A DNA stretch of 6,791 bases from Bacillota bacterium (lineage in GTDB: Bacteria; Bacillota_I; Bacilli_A; Erysipelotrichales; Erysipelotrichaceae): positions 1 through 6,791 of the forward strand of contig JAEWGY010000091.1 of the NCBI GenBank assembly GCA_023388035.1, given 5' to 3'. Positions 1 to 6,791 of the stretch are shown piece after piece (positions within the stretch are counted from its first letter, which is position 1; every line of letters begins with the position of its first letter). The position numbers were made by a program, and so were the translations under genes. Below the pieces are notes generated by a model that saw nothing but the letters and a program-made list of their open reading frames with translations, was not told where the DNA came from and did no database searches.

Positions 1-1527
1 GAAGTAAAGGATCCACTACCTTGTTTTATTACTAAACACTATCATTTAATGAACTATCAAAAAGCTTTAGAATATCTACATTACTTTAAAAAACCCAGTG
101 ACTTAGATTTAAAGGAAGCGATTAAAAGATTCAAATATCAAGAATTAATTAAAATGCTTACTTTAAAGAAGAGTGATCCTCGAAATAAAAGTAAGGACTA
201 TTGTATTTTTAAGTCACAAATTAATGATTTTATAAGTAAGCTTAATTTTAAACTCACTACTAAACAAAAAATGGCTGTAGATGATATTATTAGCGATTAT
301 CAAAACCCTAAAGTTCTTAATCGTTTTCTAATTGGTGATGTTGGAACAGGAAAAACAATTGTAGCTTTTATTGCAATTCTTATTAGTTTTTTAAATAAGC
401 GAAAAGCTCTTTTCTTAGCACCTACTGAAATTTTAGCTAATCAGCATTATGAAGATGCTTTAAAATTGTTTGGTAATGAATTTAAAATTAGTTATTTATC
501 ATCAAGTATCAAAAATTCAAAAGACGTTAAAAAACAGATTAAGCAAAATGATTTTGATTTATTAATAGGTACACATAGTCTTTTTGCTAAAGATTTAAAC
601 TATCAGGATATTGGCATCTGTATCGTTGATGAACAACAGCGTTTTGGTCAAGCACAAAGAGCGATAATGTTTAAAAAAGCCAATGCTGATTATGAGTTAA
701 ATTTATCAGCAACACCGATACCTAAATCAATGGCGGATATTCTTTATTATGGTTCATTAAATACGATCATCGATGAATATCCTAACAATCATAAAAAGGC
801 TAAGACGATCTTTATTAATAATGAAAGAATCGCAACTAATAAAGAATATTTTAATGATTTAGTTAATACCTTAAAAAGAGGTGAAAATATCTATGTAATT
901 GCACCATATATCAGTGATGAGAGTGATGGTGATATTAAGACGGTAGCTGAATTAGAGAAGGCTTTTAAAGCTAATATTGATTCTAATCCCTTAAAAGATT
1001 ATCCAATTTTTACTTTACATGGTGATCTTAAGGCGGAAGAAATTAATAAGTCCTTAAATCAATTCGCAGCTTGCAAAGGTGCTATTCTAATTGCAACAAG
1101 CATGGTCGAGGTAGGTATTAATGTAAAGCATGCGAGTAGAATATTAATCTATTCTGCTCAGCAATTTGGTAGGAGTCAAATTCATCAGTTAAGAGGACGT
1201 ATTCAAAGAGGACACTATGAAGGAATTTGTTATTTATTATCTAATACAACAAATCCTCAAAGTATTGAAAGATTAAAGGATTTTGAGATTAATAGTGATG
1301 GATTTAAAATTTCCCTTTTAGATCTTAAAGATCGAGGACAGGGCATTGAGGCCAGAGAGCTACAAAGTGGTAAGGGTGAGCTACGCTTTACTAATCTTGA
1401 TGACGAAAATGATTTAAACCTTATAAAGGAAATAAATAATTATTTAGATGAAATAAATAAAGAACCAAACTTCAAAGAGGCAATCGATAATTATCGTATG
1501 ATATTTATAGGAGATCATGATGAATAA
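1..1527 (+). CDS. recG: ATP-dependent DNA helicase RecG, 5'-partial (C-terminal 508 residues)
   Basis: RecG is a superfamily 2 DNA translocase that remodels stalled replication forks and branch-migrates Holliday junctions. The frame is open from base 1, so the start lies outside the window. The peptide before the Met at base 49 (LPCFITKHYHL) and the following 'ALEYLHYF..AIKRFKYQEL' match the RecG segment linking the wedge domain to the helicase core. RecG is usually about 680 residues, so roughly 170, mainly the wedge/OB domain, are missing upstream. Visible motifs in order are LTTKQ (Q-like), Walker A GDVGTGKT (bases 334-357), PTEILANQH (Ia), GTHSL (Ib), DEQQRFG (II, 628-648), SATPIP (III, from 706), HGDL (IV), MVEVGINV (V) and QLRGRIQRG (VI, 1186-1212). 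A C-terminal RGQG..QSGKGELRF block corresponds to the RecG TRG-type region. Motif II is normally DEQHRFG and motif VI normally GRVGRG, so this is a divergent copy, but all motifs are present. It ends in TAA, overlapping rnc. Mfd shares the helicase core but lacks this N-terminal context. Confidence 0.93.
   Translation, partial: EVKDPLPCFITKHYHLMNYQKALEYLHYFKKPSDLDLKEAIKRFKYQELIKMLTLKKSDPRNKSKDYCIFKSQINDFISKLNFKLTTKQKMAVDDIISDYQNPKVLNRFLIGDVGTGKTIVAFIAILISFLNKRKALFLAPTEILANQHYEDALKLFGNEFKISYLSSSIKNSKDVKKQIKQNDFDLLIGTHSLFAKDLNYQDIGICIVDEQQRFGQAQRAIMFKKANADYELNLSATPIPKSMADILYYGSLNTIIDEYPNNHKKAKTIFINNERIATNKEYFNDLVNTLKRGENIYVIAPYISDESDGDIKTVAELEKAFKANIDSNPLKDYPIFTLHGDLKAEEINKSLNQFAACKGAILIATSMVEVGINVKHASRILIYSAQQFGRSQIHQLRGRIQRGHYEGICYLLSNTTNPQSIERLKDFEINSDGFKISLLDLKDRGQGIEARELQSGKGELRFTNLDDENDLNLIKEINNYLDEINKEPNFKEAIDNYRMIFIGDHDE
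1508..1514 (+). promoter_or_regulatory. Ribosome binding site of rnc, deciding its start
   Basis: TAGGAGA lies inside the last codons of recG. Its AGGAG core (1509-1513) is only 3 nt from the ATG at 1517 but 6 nt from the ATG at 1520. Normal spacing therefore favours the second ATG as the rnc start. Because the site is within recG, ribosomes finishing recG could re-initiate here. Confidence 0.75.
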
Positions 1528-2200
1528 AAATTTAGATAATTTTCTAAAAGAAAATGGAATTATTATTAAGAATAAAAATTTAATTAAAACCGCCTTTACC
1601 CACAGTTCTTATCGTAATGAACACGGCGATTCAATAGAGGATAATGAAAGACTAGAATTTATCGGTGATGCTGTTTTACAGATTTACTCATCTGATCTTA
1701 TTTATCATCATTTTCCTAATATGCCAGAAGGAAAGATGACTGTCTATAGAGCTAATTTAGTTTGTGAGAAATCCCTAGCAAAATATGTTCATAAGTTTAA
1801 ATTAAATGATTACTTACTATTAGGTGTAGGTGAATTAACACAGGGTGGTAAGAATAAAAATTCGATTATCGCTGATATGTTTGAAGCCTTCATTGGTGCC
1901 ATCTATTTAGATCAAGGTTTTGAAGTAACTAAAAGATTACTAGACGTGATTATAAAACCTTTTATCAATGATGATATTGATACCATCGATTATAAAACTA
2001 GACTGCAGGAATATATGCAAGCAGATTCTAGGATAGTTAGCTATCGCTTACTTAGCAATAGTGGACCTAGTCATGATCCAATCTTTGAAATGGCAGTTAT
2101 CGTTGATGATTTAATTATTGGTAAAGGGACGGCAGGATCTAAAAAGGAAGCCCAAAAATTGGCAGCTAAGGATGCTCTTAGTAAATTAGCGAGGGAATAA
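1520..2200 (+). CDS. rnc: Ribonuclease III
   Basis: RNase III is a cytoplasmic, Mg-dependent, dimeric endonuclease that cuts double-stranded RNA, including the rRNA precursor stems and structured mRNAs. From the ATG at 1520 the protein has 226 residues, the usual length for bacterial RNase III. The N-terminal nuclease domain (about 5-148) carries the signature NERLEFIGDAVL. The catalytic acidic residues are all present: E46 and D50 in the signature, D119 and E122 in ADMFEAFIGAIYLD. The C-terminal double-stranded RNA binding domain (about 156-224) shows DYKTRLQEYMQ, GPSHDPIFEMAV and the helix-capping GSKKEAQKLAAKDAL. An in-frame ATG at 1517 would add one Met, but the Shine-Dalgarno spacing favours 1520. 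The gene overlaps recG by 8 nt and ends in TAA, 1 nt before polC, so coupled translation is likely. No leader hairpin of the kind RNase III cleaves to control its own mRNA is evident in the window. Nothing suggests loss of activity. Confidence 0.97.
   Translation: MNKNLDNFLKENGIIIKNKNLIKTAFTHSSYRNEHGDSIEDNERLEFIGDAVLQIYSSDLIYHHFPNMPEGKMTVYRANLVCEKSLAKYVHKFKLNDYLLLGVGELTQGGKNKNSIIADMFEAFIGAIYLDQGFEVTKRLLDVIIKPFINDDIDTIDYKTRLQEYMQADSRIVSYRLLSNSGPSHDPIFEMAVIVDDLIIGKGTAGSKKEAQKLAAKDALSKLARE
2191..2196 (+). promoter_or_regulatory. Ribosome binding site of polC
   Basis: GAGGGA sits in the final rnc codons, with the GAGG core 7 nt before the ATG at 2202. It confirms the polC start next to the rnc stop codon (TAA at 2198-2200) and suggests translation coupled to rnc. 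Confidence 0.7.
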
Positions 2201-2201
2201 T

Positions 2202-5200
2202 ATGAGTTTTATTAAGATATTAGATGATGAAAAATTAATTGAATACTATGAGTTTTTTAATAATTTTAATCTTTTAAATGCTATTTATTATAAAGAGGAT
2301 AATCATCTTGAAATTCATTTAGCTAATGAGGATTTATTACCACTTGCGGTCTTTAATTTATTACATGAAGTTTTCACTAAGCAGCTTAAAATTGATTGTA
2401 AAATTTCGATTGAATATAATAATTACCCTTTATGGATTGTATATGAATACTTAGATGAATTTAAAGAACAGTATAATTTTAAAAATATCGAGATTACTTT
2501 TAGTAATGATAGTTTTTTATTAAGTGAAGATGATCCTAAAATTAGCACCGAATGTCATGAGAAATTAAATGAATTTATTAAAAAGTATTCATTAAATGTA
2601 CAGATAAATAAAATTAAAAAGCTAAATGATAATTTAAAGATCGAAGAAAATGAGATTCAAAAAATATTAAATGATAAAAGCTTAAATAAAAAAGAAAATA
2701 ATACTAAAAATAAAAATTATGTTACAAATAAAAAATATAATTTAGTTAAGATCGCTAATATTAATGAAGCTACTAAAAAAGTTACAGTTGAAGCTGATGT
2801 TTTTGCTACTAGTCTAGAAGAAAGATTAGCCAAGGGTAATTTATTTAGGATTTTTAGACTCGGTCTTTATGATCAGACTGAAGCTATTTTTGCAGATAAA
2901 ATTGTGAATGAAGCAGAAATTGAACTTTTTTCAACAATTAAAAAAGATGATAAAGTTCGTATAAATGGTGAGGTTGTAAGTTTTAATAATGAAATTAAAA
3001 TAAAAATTGAAAGTCTTGAAAAACTAGCTAATGATTTTGACTATGTAGATGATGCTAGCGAAAAAAGAGCAGAACTGCATATACATTCAAATAAATCAGA
3101 TTTAGATGGTATTCTTGACATCAGTGATTTTATTAAAGCTAGTTTTAAAATGGGTCATAAAGGAATGGCTGTTGTTGATAATCTAGGTGTTCAAGCCTTT
3201 CCTAAGGCTCAAAAAACACTTAAATCCTTACTTAAGGAAAATGAAAATAGTGATTTTAAAGTAGTTTATGGTTGCCAATTTAAGGTGGCTTCACAGGAGA
3301 ATTTTGTTATTGATAAGAAGGTGAGTGGTGATTATAAAGATCATTCTTATGTAATCTTCGATTTAGAAACAACAGGACTTTCACCTTACTATGAAAGAGT
3401 AACCGAGTTTGCTGCAACCATTTATGATCCAGGTAAACAAATTAATGAAACTTATCAATTTTTCGTTAATCCTCATCGTAAATTAAATAGCTATATTACC
3501 GAAAAAACCCATATTAAGCAAAGTGATGTAGATAATGCTCTTGACTTTAAAGATCACCTTGAGACAATTAAAAAGATCTGTGAGAATCGGATTTTAGTTG
3601 CTCATAATGCCAAATTTGATATCAGTTTTCTTAATGCTGAATTTAAAAGAGCTAATGAGCCTGAGTTAACTAATCCGGTTATTGATACGCTTGCTTTAAG
3701 TAGGATTTTAAAACCAAAATTAAAGTCTCATCGACTTGGTAATGTTGCGAAAAATTATAGTATTCTTTATGAGGAAAGTAAAGCTCATAGAGCGGATTAT
3801 GATACAGATATTCTAGCCCGTGTCTTTGTGAAAATGCAAGAAGATTTAACTATCATGGGTATAAATAATTTAGATGATTTATTTAAATTAAATGATCAAA
3901 TTGAACTTAAATCACATAATTATGATTTAAGTGTCTTAGCCTTAAATGATCAAGGTCTTAAAAATTTATTTAAATTAGTTTCAATTGCACATACGAAGGA
4001 ATATTCATATGTTAGTAAAAGTGATGATGTCAATAATGATTTAAAATCAGGTTTAACTAAACCACGTCTATTTAAATCTACAATAAGTGAAAATCGTGAT
4101 AATCTTTTAATCGGTTCAGCATTAATTGGTGGTGAAATCTTTGAAATTGCTGCCTATGGTAGTGAACAAAGCCTTAAAGAGGCAATTTCCTTTGTTGATT
4201 ATGTTGAAATAATGCCTCTAGCATCCTATCAATTTTTAGTTGAAACCAATAAAATTGAATCAATTGCTATTTTAAAAGATATTTTACTTAGAATAATTAA
4301 TTGTGCTAAAACCTTAAATAAGCTAGTTATCGCTACAAATGATGCTTATTATTTAAAAGATGAACAGAAAATTTTCCGTGATGTATATATTAATACTAAG
4401 GGTATTGGTGGTGCTAGACATCCTTTATATATCTATGATGATTTTAAAAGATCGAAGATTAAAAGCCCTAATCATCGCATGTTAAATACTAATGAAATGT
4501 TAGAAGCATTTAGTTTTTTAGAAGACGATGCTTTAATTAGGGAAATAGTTACTCAGAATCCTAATAAGATTCTTGATATGTGCTCACAATGTTATCCAGT
4601 GCATAGTAAATTGTATCCACCGGTAATTAAAGACAGTGATAAAAATTTACGTAAAATTGTATACGAAAAACTAACTGCAGTTTATGGCGAAAGTCCTGAT
4701 CCTCTAATTAAAGAAAGGATTGACAAGGAACTAGCTACCATCATTGAAAATGGTTATAGCGTTGTTTACTATGTTTCCCATTTATTAATTAAAAAATCTA
4801 ATGATGATGGTTATTTAGTTGGTTCAAGAGGATCGGTTGGATCATCACTAGTAGCGACCATGGCTGGTATTACTGAAGTTAACCCACTGCCTCCGCATTA
4901 TATCTGTCCAGCATGTAAATATTTTGTTTGGCAAAATGATGTTTTATCAGGATATGATTTAAAGAGCTGTAATTGTCCTAAGTGTAATCATTTAATGAAG
5001 GGTGAGGGTCAAAATATACCTTTTGAAACCTTCTTAGGCTTTAAAGGTGATAAAATTCCTGATATCGATTTAAATTTCAGTGGTGAATATCAAGAATTTG
5101 CCCATGATTTTACTAAGGAAGTCTTTGATGATAAACATGTTTTTAGAGCGGGTACAATTTCTACTGTTGCTAATAAAACAGCCTTTGCTTATGCTAGAGA

Positions 5201-6491
5201 GTATCTGGCGAGTTTAAATCATGAGCATAAGTATTCTAAGGCTTTTATTGAATATTTAGCTGCTAATTGTGTTGATGTAAAAAGATCAACTGGTCAGCAT
5301 CCTGGAGGGATTGTTGTAATACCTGGAAATATGGATGTAAATGATTTTACACCAATTCAATATCCAGCAAATAAAACTGATGCGAAGTGGTATACAACTC
5401 ATTTTGATTATCATGATATCCATGATAATGTTTTAAAATTCGATATTTTAGGACATGTTGATCCTACCGCAATGAAATTTTTATTTGAGATCACCAAGGT
5501 TGATCCCTTAACCATACCTTTAAATGATGAAAAAGCATTATCTTTATTCTACAGTACTGAGCATTTAAATTTAATTGATAAAAATTATACCGCTACTAAT
5601 GCAGCACTAGGTTTACCTGAATTTGGTACTAAATTTGTTAGAGGGGTACTAGCCGAAACCAAGCCACGATGTTTTTCCGATTTAATTCAAATATCGGGAT
5701 TAACCCATGGAACTAATGTTTATAGTAATAATGCTAAAGACTTAATTCTTAAAGAAAATATTCCACTAAAAGATGTCATCGGTTGTCGTGATGATATAAT
5801 GACTAAATTAATTAGTTATGGACTTGATAATATAGATGCTTTTAATATTATGGAAGATGTTCGTAAGGGTAAGGGTCTTAATGAAAAACATACTAAACTG
5901 ATGATTGAAAAAGGAGTTCCTAAATGGTATTTAGACTCATGTAATAAAATCAAATATATGTTCCCTAAAGCCCATGCGGTTGCCTATGTTATTATGGCTC
6001 TAAGAGTTGCGTGGTATAAAGTCTATTATCCTTTAGAATATTATGCCTGTTATTTAAGTTTAAGAGTGACTAAATACGATTTTGAATTATTATTAAAAGG
6101 TAAAGATGCTATAATTAATAAATACGAACTCTTAAAAGAATCGCAGATTATTTCAGACGAGGATAAGGATTATATGGATTGGTATGAAATATTAGTGGAA
6201 ATGTTTGCTAGAGGTTATACTATAAGTAATATTGATTTAAAATTATCAGACGCTAAAAATTTTATTATTAATCCGAATAATAAAAAGGAATTAATACCAC
6301 CTTTTATAGTGGTAAAAAACTTAGGAGAAGCAGTTGCTAATAAAATAATCAGTGCAAGAAATGAAGCTGAATTTGCTAATATTGAAGATTTTAAAAAACG
6401 TAGTGGCGTAACTAAAACACATTTAGAGAATTTTAGAATGATGAATGTTTTTGAAGGTTTAGAAGAAACTAATCAATATACTTTATTTTGA
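2202..6491 (+). CDS. polC: DNA polymerase III alpha subunit, PolC type
   Basis: PolC is the replicative polymerase of low-GC Gram-positive bacteria and mollicutes, with a built-in 3'-5' proofreading exonuclease. At 1429 residues it is full length for the family (about 1440). Domains in order: divergent N-terminal domain (1-135), Asn/Lys-rich linker (about 136-178), OB fold (about 179-275), PHP domain part 1 (about 290-375), inserted DEDDh exonuclease (about 383-550; D387, E389, D473, H529, D534 intact), PHP part 2 (about 570-720), then the polymerase core. The core has GSRGSVGSS (874-882), a Cys4 zinc site (C902, C905, C925, C928), PDIDLNF with catalytic D954 and D956, TGQHPGG (1030-1036) and the third catalytic Asp D1081 in KFDILGH. 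A helix-hairpin-helix-like region follows, and the C-terminus QYTLF is a beta-clamp-binding motif like the QLSLF end of Bacillus PolC. The PHP domain is odd: five positions normally His, Glu or Cys are N327, Q359, D575, L641 and Y716. The stop is TGA, while Trp residues (e.g. in AKWYTTHF and PKWYLDS) are TGG. DnaE is excluded by the domain order and internal exonuclease. Confidence 0.98.
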   Translation: MSFIKILDDEKLIEYYEFFNNFNLLNAIYYKEDNHLEIHLANEDLLPLAVFNLLHEVFTKQLKIDCKISIEYNNYPLWIVYEYLDEFKEQYNFKNIEITFSNDSFLLSEDDPKISTECHEKLNEFIKKYSLNVQINKIKKLNDNLKIEENEIQKILNDKSLNKKENNTKNKNYVTNKKYNLVKIANINEATKKVTVEADVFATSLEERLAKGNLFRIFRLGLYDQTEAIFADKIVNEAEIELFSTIKKDDKVRINGEVVSFNNEIKIKIESLEKLANDFDYVDDASEKRAELHIHSNKSDLDGILDISDFIKASFKMGHKGMAVVDNLGVQAFPKAQKTLKSLLKENENSDFKVVYGCQFKVASQENFVIDKKVSGDYKDHSYVIFDLETTGLSPYYERVTEFAATIYDPGKQINETYQFFVNPHRKLNSYITEKTHIKQSDVDNALDFKDHLETIKKICENRILVAHNAKFDISFLNAEFKRANEPELTNPVIDTLALSRILKPKLKSHRLGNVAKNYSILYEESKAHRADYDTDILARVFVKMQEDLTIMGINNLDDLFKLNDQIELKSHNYDLSVLALNDQGLKNLFKLVSIAHTKEYSYVSKSDDVNNDLKSGLTKPRLFKSTISENRDNLLIGSALIGGEIFEIAAYGSEQSLKEAISFVDYVEIMPLASYQFLVETNKIESIAILKDILLRIINCAKTLNKLVIATNDAYYLKDEQKIFRDVYINTKGIGGARHPLYIYDDFKRSKIKSPNHRMLNTNEMLEAFSFLEDDALIREIVTQNPNKILDMCSQCYPVHSKLYPPVIKDSDKNLRKIVYEKLTAVYGESPDPLIKERIDKELATIIENGYSVVYYVSHLLIKKSNDDGYLVGSRGSVGSSLVATMAGITEVNPLPPHYICPACKYFVWQNDVLSGYDLKSCNCPKCNHLMKGEGQNIPFETFLGFKGDKIPDIDLNFSGEYQEFAHDFTKEVFDDKHVFRAGTISTVANKTAFAYAREYLASLNHEHKYSKAFIEYLAANCVDVKRSTGQHPGGIVVIPGNMDVNDFTPIQYPANKTDAKWYTTHFDYHDIHDNVLKFDILGHVDPTAMKFLFEITKVDPLTIPLNDEKALSLFYSTEHLNLIDKNYTATNAALGLPEFGTKFVRGVLAETKPRCFSDLIQISGLTHGTNVYSNNAKDLILKENIPLKDVIGCRDDIMTKLISYGLDNIDAFNIMEDVRKGKGLNEKHTKLMIEKGVPKWYLDSCNKIKYMFPKAHAVAYVIMALRVAWYKVYYPLEYYACYLSLRVTKYDFELLLKGKDAIINKYELLKESQIISDEDKDYMDWYEILVEMFARGYTISNIDLKLSDAKNFIINPNNKKELIPPFIVVKNLGEAVANKIISARNEAEFANIEDFKKRSGVTKTHLENFRMMNVFEGLEETNQYTLF
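2607..2735 (+). other. Asn/Lys-rich low-complexity linker within polC
   Basis: Codons for residues 136-178 are almost all A-rich and encode a charged, Asn/Lys-dominated stretch (for example KKENNTKNKN). It lies between the N-terminal domain and the OB fold, where PolC proteins commonly have a flexible, poorly conserved linker. It is most likely a disordered tether with base composition driven by AT bias. It stays in frame with the flanking domains. Confidence 0.6.
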
Positions 6492-6495
6492 GGTG
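6490..6495 (+). promoter_or_regulatory. Ribosome binding site of argS overlapping the polC stop codon
   Basis: GAGGTG shares its first two bases with the polC stop codon TGA (6489-6491). The GAGG core ends 6 nt before the ATG at 6500. The arrangement fixes the argS start and puts a terminating PolC ribosome directly on the argS initiation site. Confidence 0.75.
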
Positions 6496-6499
6496 AAAA

Positions 6500-6791
6500 A
6501 TGAATATTGAACAAAATTTAATAACTATTTTAAATGAAAGTATTAAACGATTATATGATTATAATTGTGAACCTAATGAATTGATGATAGAGATCCCTAA
6601 GGATAATCGTAATGGTGATTATGCTAGTAATATAGCCATGCGTCTTTGTAAAAAACTAGCTAAAAATCCTAGAGAATTAGCTCTTCAAATTTGTGATGAT
6701 ATTAGAATTAAAAATGATCCATTAATTGCTGAAATCAGTGTTGCAGGACCTGGTTTTATCAATTTCCGCATTAATAATAAAGAATTATCAC
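6500..6791 (+). CDS. argS: Arginyl-tRNA synthetase, 3'-partial (first 97 residues)
   Basis: ArgS is a class I aminoacyl-tRNA synthetase that joins arginine to tRNA-Arg in the cytoplasm. Only the N-terminal additional domain, which in this family contacts the tRNA D-loop/elbow, is inside the window. Diagnostic family features are IEIPKDNRNGDYASNIAM (residues 30-47; family pattern IPxxxxxGDYAxNIAM), the KNPRELA helix (55-61) and VAGPGFINF (81-89), which leads into the catalytic domain. The HIGH motif and the KMSKS-like loop would lie beyond the right edge, so catalytic integrity cannot be judged. The ATG at 6500 is chosen because it has a well-spaced GAGGTG and begins the typical short ArgS N-terminus. 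The frame stays open to the last base. It starts 8 nt after polC and probably belongs to the same transcript. Confidence 0.93.
   Translation, partial: MNIEQNLITILNESIKRLYDYNCEPNELMIEIPKDNRNGDYASNIAMRLCKKLAKNPRELALQICDDIRIKNDPLIAEISVAGPGFINFRINNKELS

Noticed and set aside
9..14. GGATCC (BamHI site) near the left edge as a possible vector or cloning junction
   Set aside because: The reading frame across it encodes RecG-like residues continuous with the downstream protein, so it looks native.
21..45. TTGTTT...TATCAT as a possible sigma-A promoter before the ATG at 49
   Set aside because: The spacer is only 13 nt and the segment is coding RecG sequence; such matches are expected by chance in AT-rich DNA.
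1517..1519. ATG at 1517 as the rnc start
   Set aside because: It is only 3 nt from the AGGAG core, whereas the adjacent ATG at 1520 has normal 6 nt spacing. The choice changes a single residue and is not certain.
2688..2694. AAAAAAG heptamer in the polC linker, resembling a programmed -1 frameshift slippery site
   Set aside because: The zero frame reads AAA AAA G rather than the required A AAA AAG, and the polC frame continues uninterrupted into the OB fold and PHP domains, so no frameshift is needed.
5442..5468. Val in place of the usual Asp in the PolC GHDDPT segment (GHVDPT, V1086) as a possible polymerase defect
   Set aside because: The presumed catalytic Asp is D1081 in KFDILGH, which is kept, and the rest of the block is conserved; this looks like tolerated variation.
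1..6791. A previously undescribed system, mobile element, defence locus or RNA gene hidden in the window
   Set aside because: Four recognisable housekeeping genes fill essentially every base on the + strand, gaps are at most 8 nt, and I saw no direct or inverted repeat array, tRNA-like fold or credible minus-strand gene by eye.

Overview
The window is a compact, single-strand stretch of housekeeping information-processing genes from an AT-rich bacterium (roughly 30 % G+C by eye on sampled lines). PolC, the Gram-positive-type replicative polymerase, points to the low-GC Gram-positive / mollicute-related lineages. TGA acts as a stop: it ends polC right after a canonical PolC C-terminus, and conserved Trp positions use TGG. 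The organism therefore uses the standard bacterial code, not the Mycoplasma/Spiroplasma code. An Acholeplasma-like, Erysipelotrichales-like or uncultured 'RF39-type' Bacilli lineage would fit, but this is inference from gene content and composition.

Layout, all on the + strand: (1) 1-1527, the C-terminal three quarters of recG, a branch-migrating DNA helicase, cut off by the left edge of the window; (2) 1520-2200, rnc, ribonuclease III, overlapping the end of recG by 8 nt; (3) 2202-6491, polC, the complete DNA polymerase III alpha subunit, 1 nt after rnc; (4) 6500-6791, the 5' end of argS (arginyl-tRNA synthetase), 8 nt after polC and cut off by the right edge. No intergenic gap exceeds 8 nt, and each downstream gene has its Shine-Dalgarno sequence inside or touching the end of the gene before it. 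The four genes look like one translationally coupled operon. No promoter, terminator, RNA gene, CRISPR array, mobile element or long repeat is visible.

Functionally, RecG (fork rescue and recombination), PolC (chromosome replication), RNase III (rRNA/mRNA processing) and ArgS (tRNA charging) do not form one pathway; the grouping looks like compaction of core genes. I see no new biological system. The points worth a second look are a PolC whose PHP domain seems to have lost five expected metal-ligand positions while its polymerase and exonuclease sites are intact, a RecG with unusual helicase motifs II and VI, and a rearranged recG-rnc neighbourhood lacking the lipid-synthesis genes that often lie between them in Bacilli.
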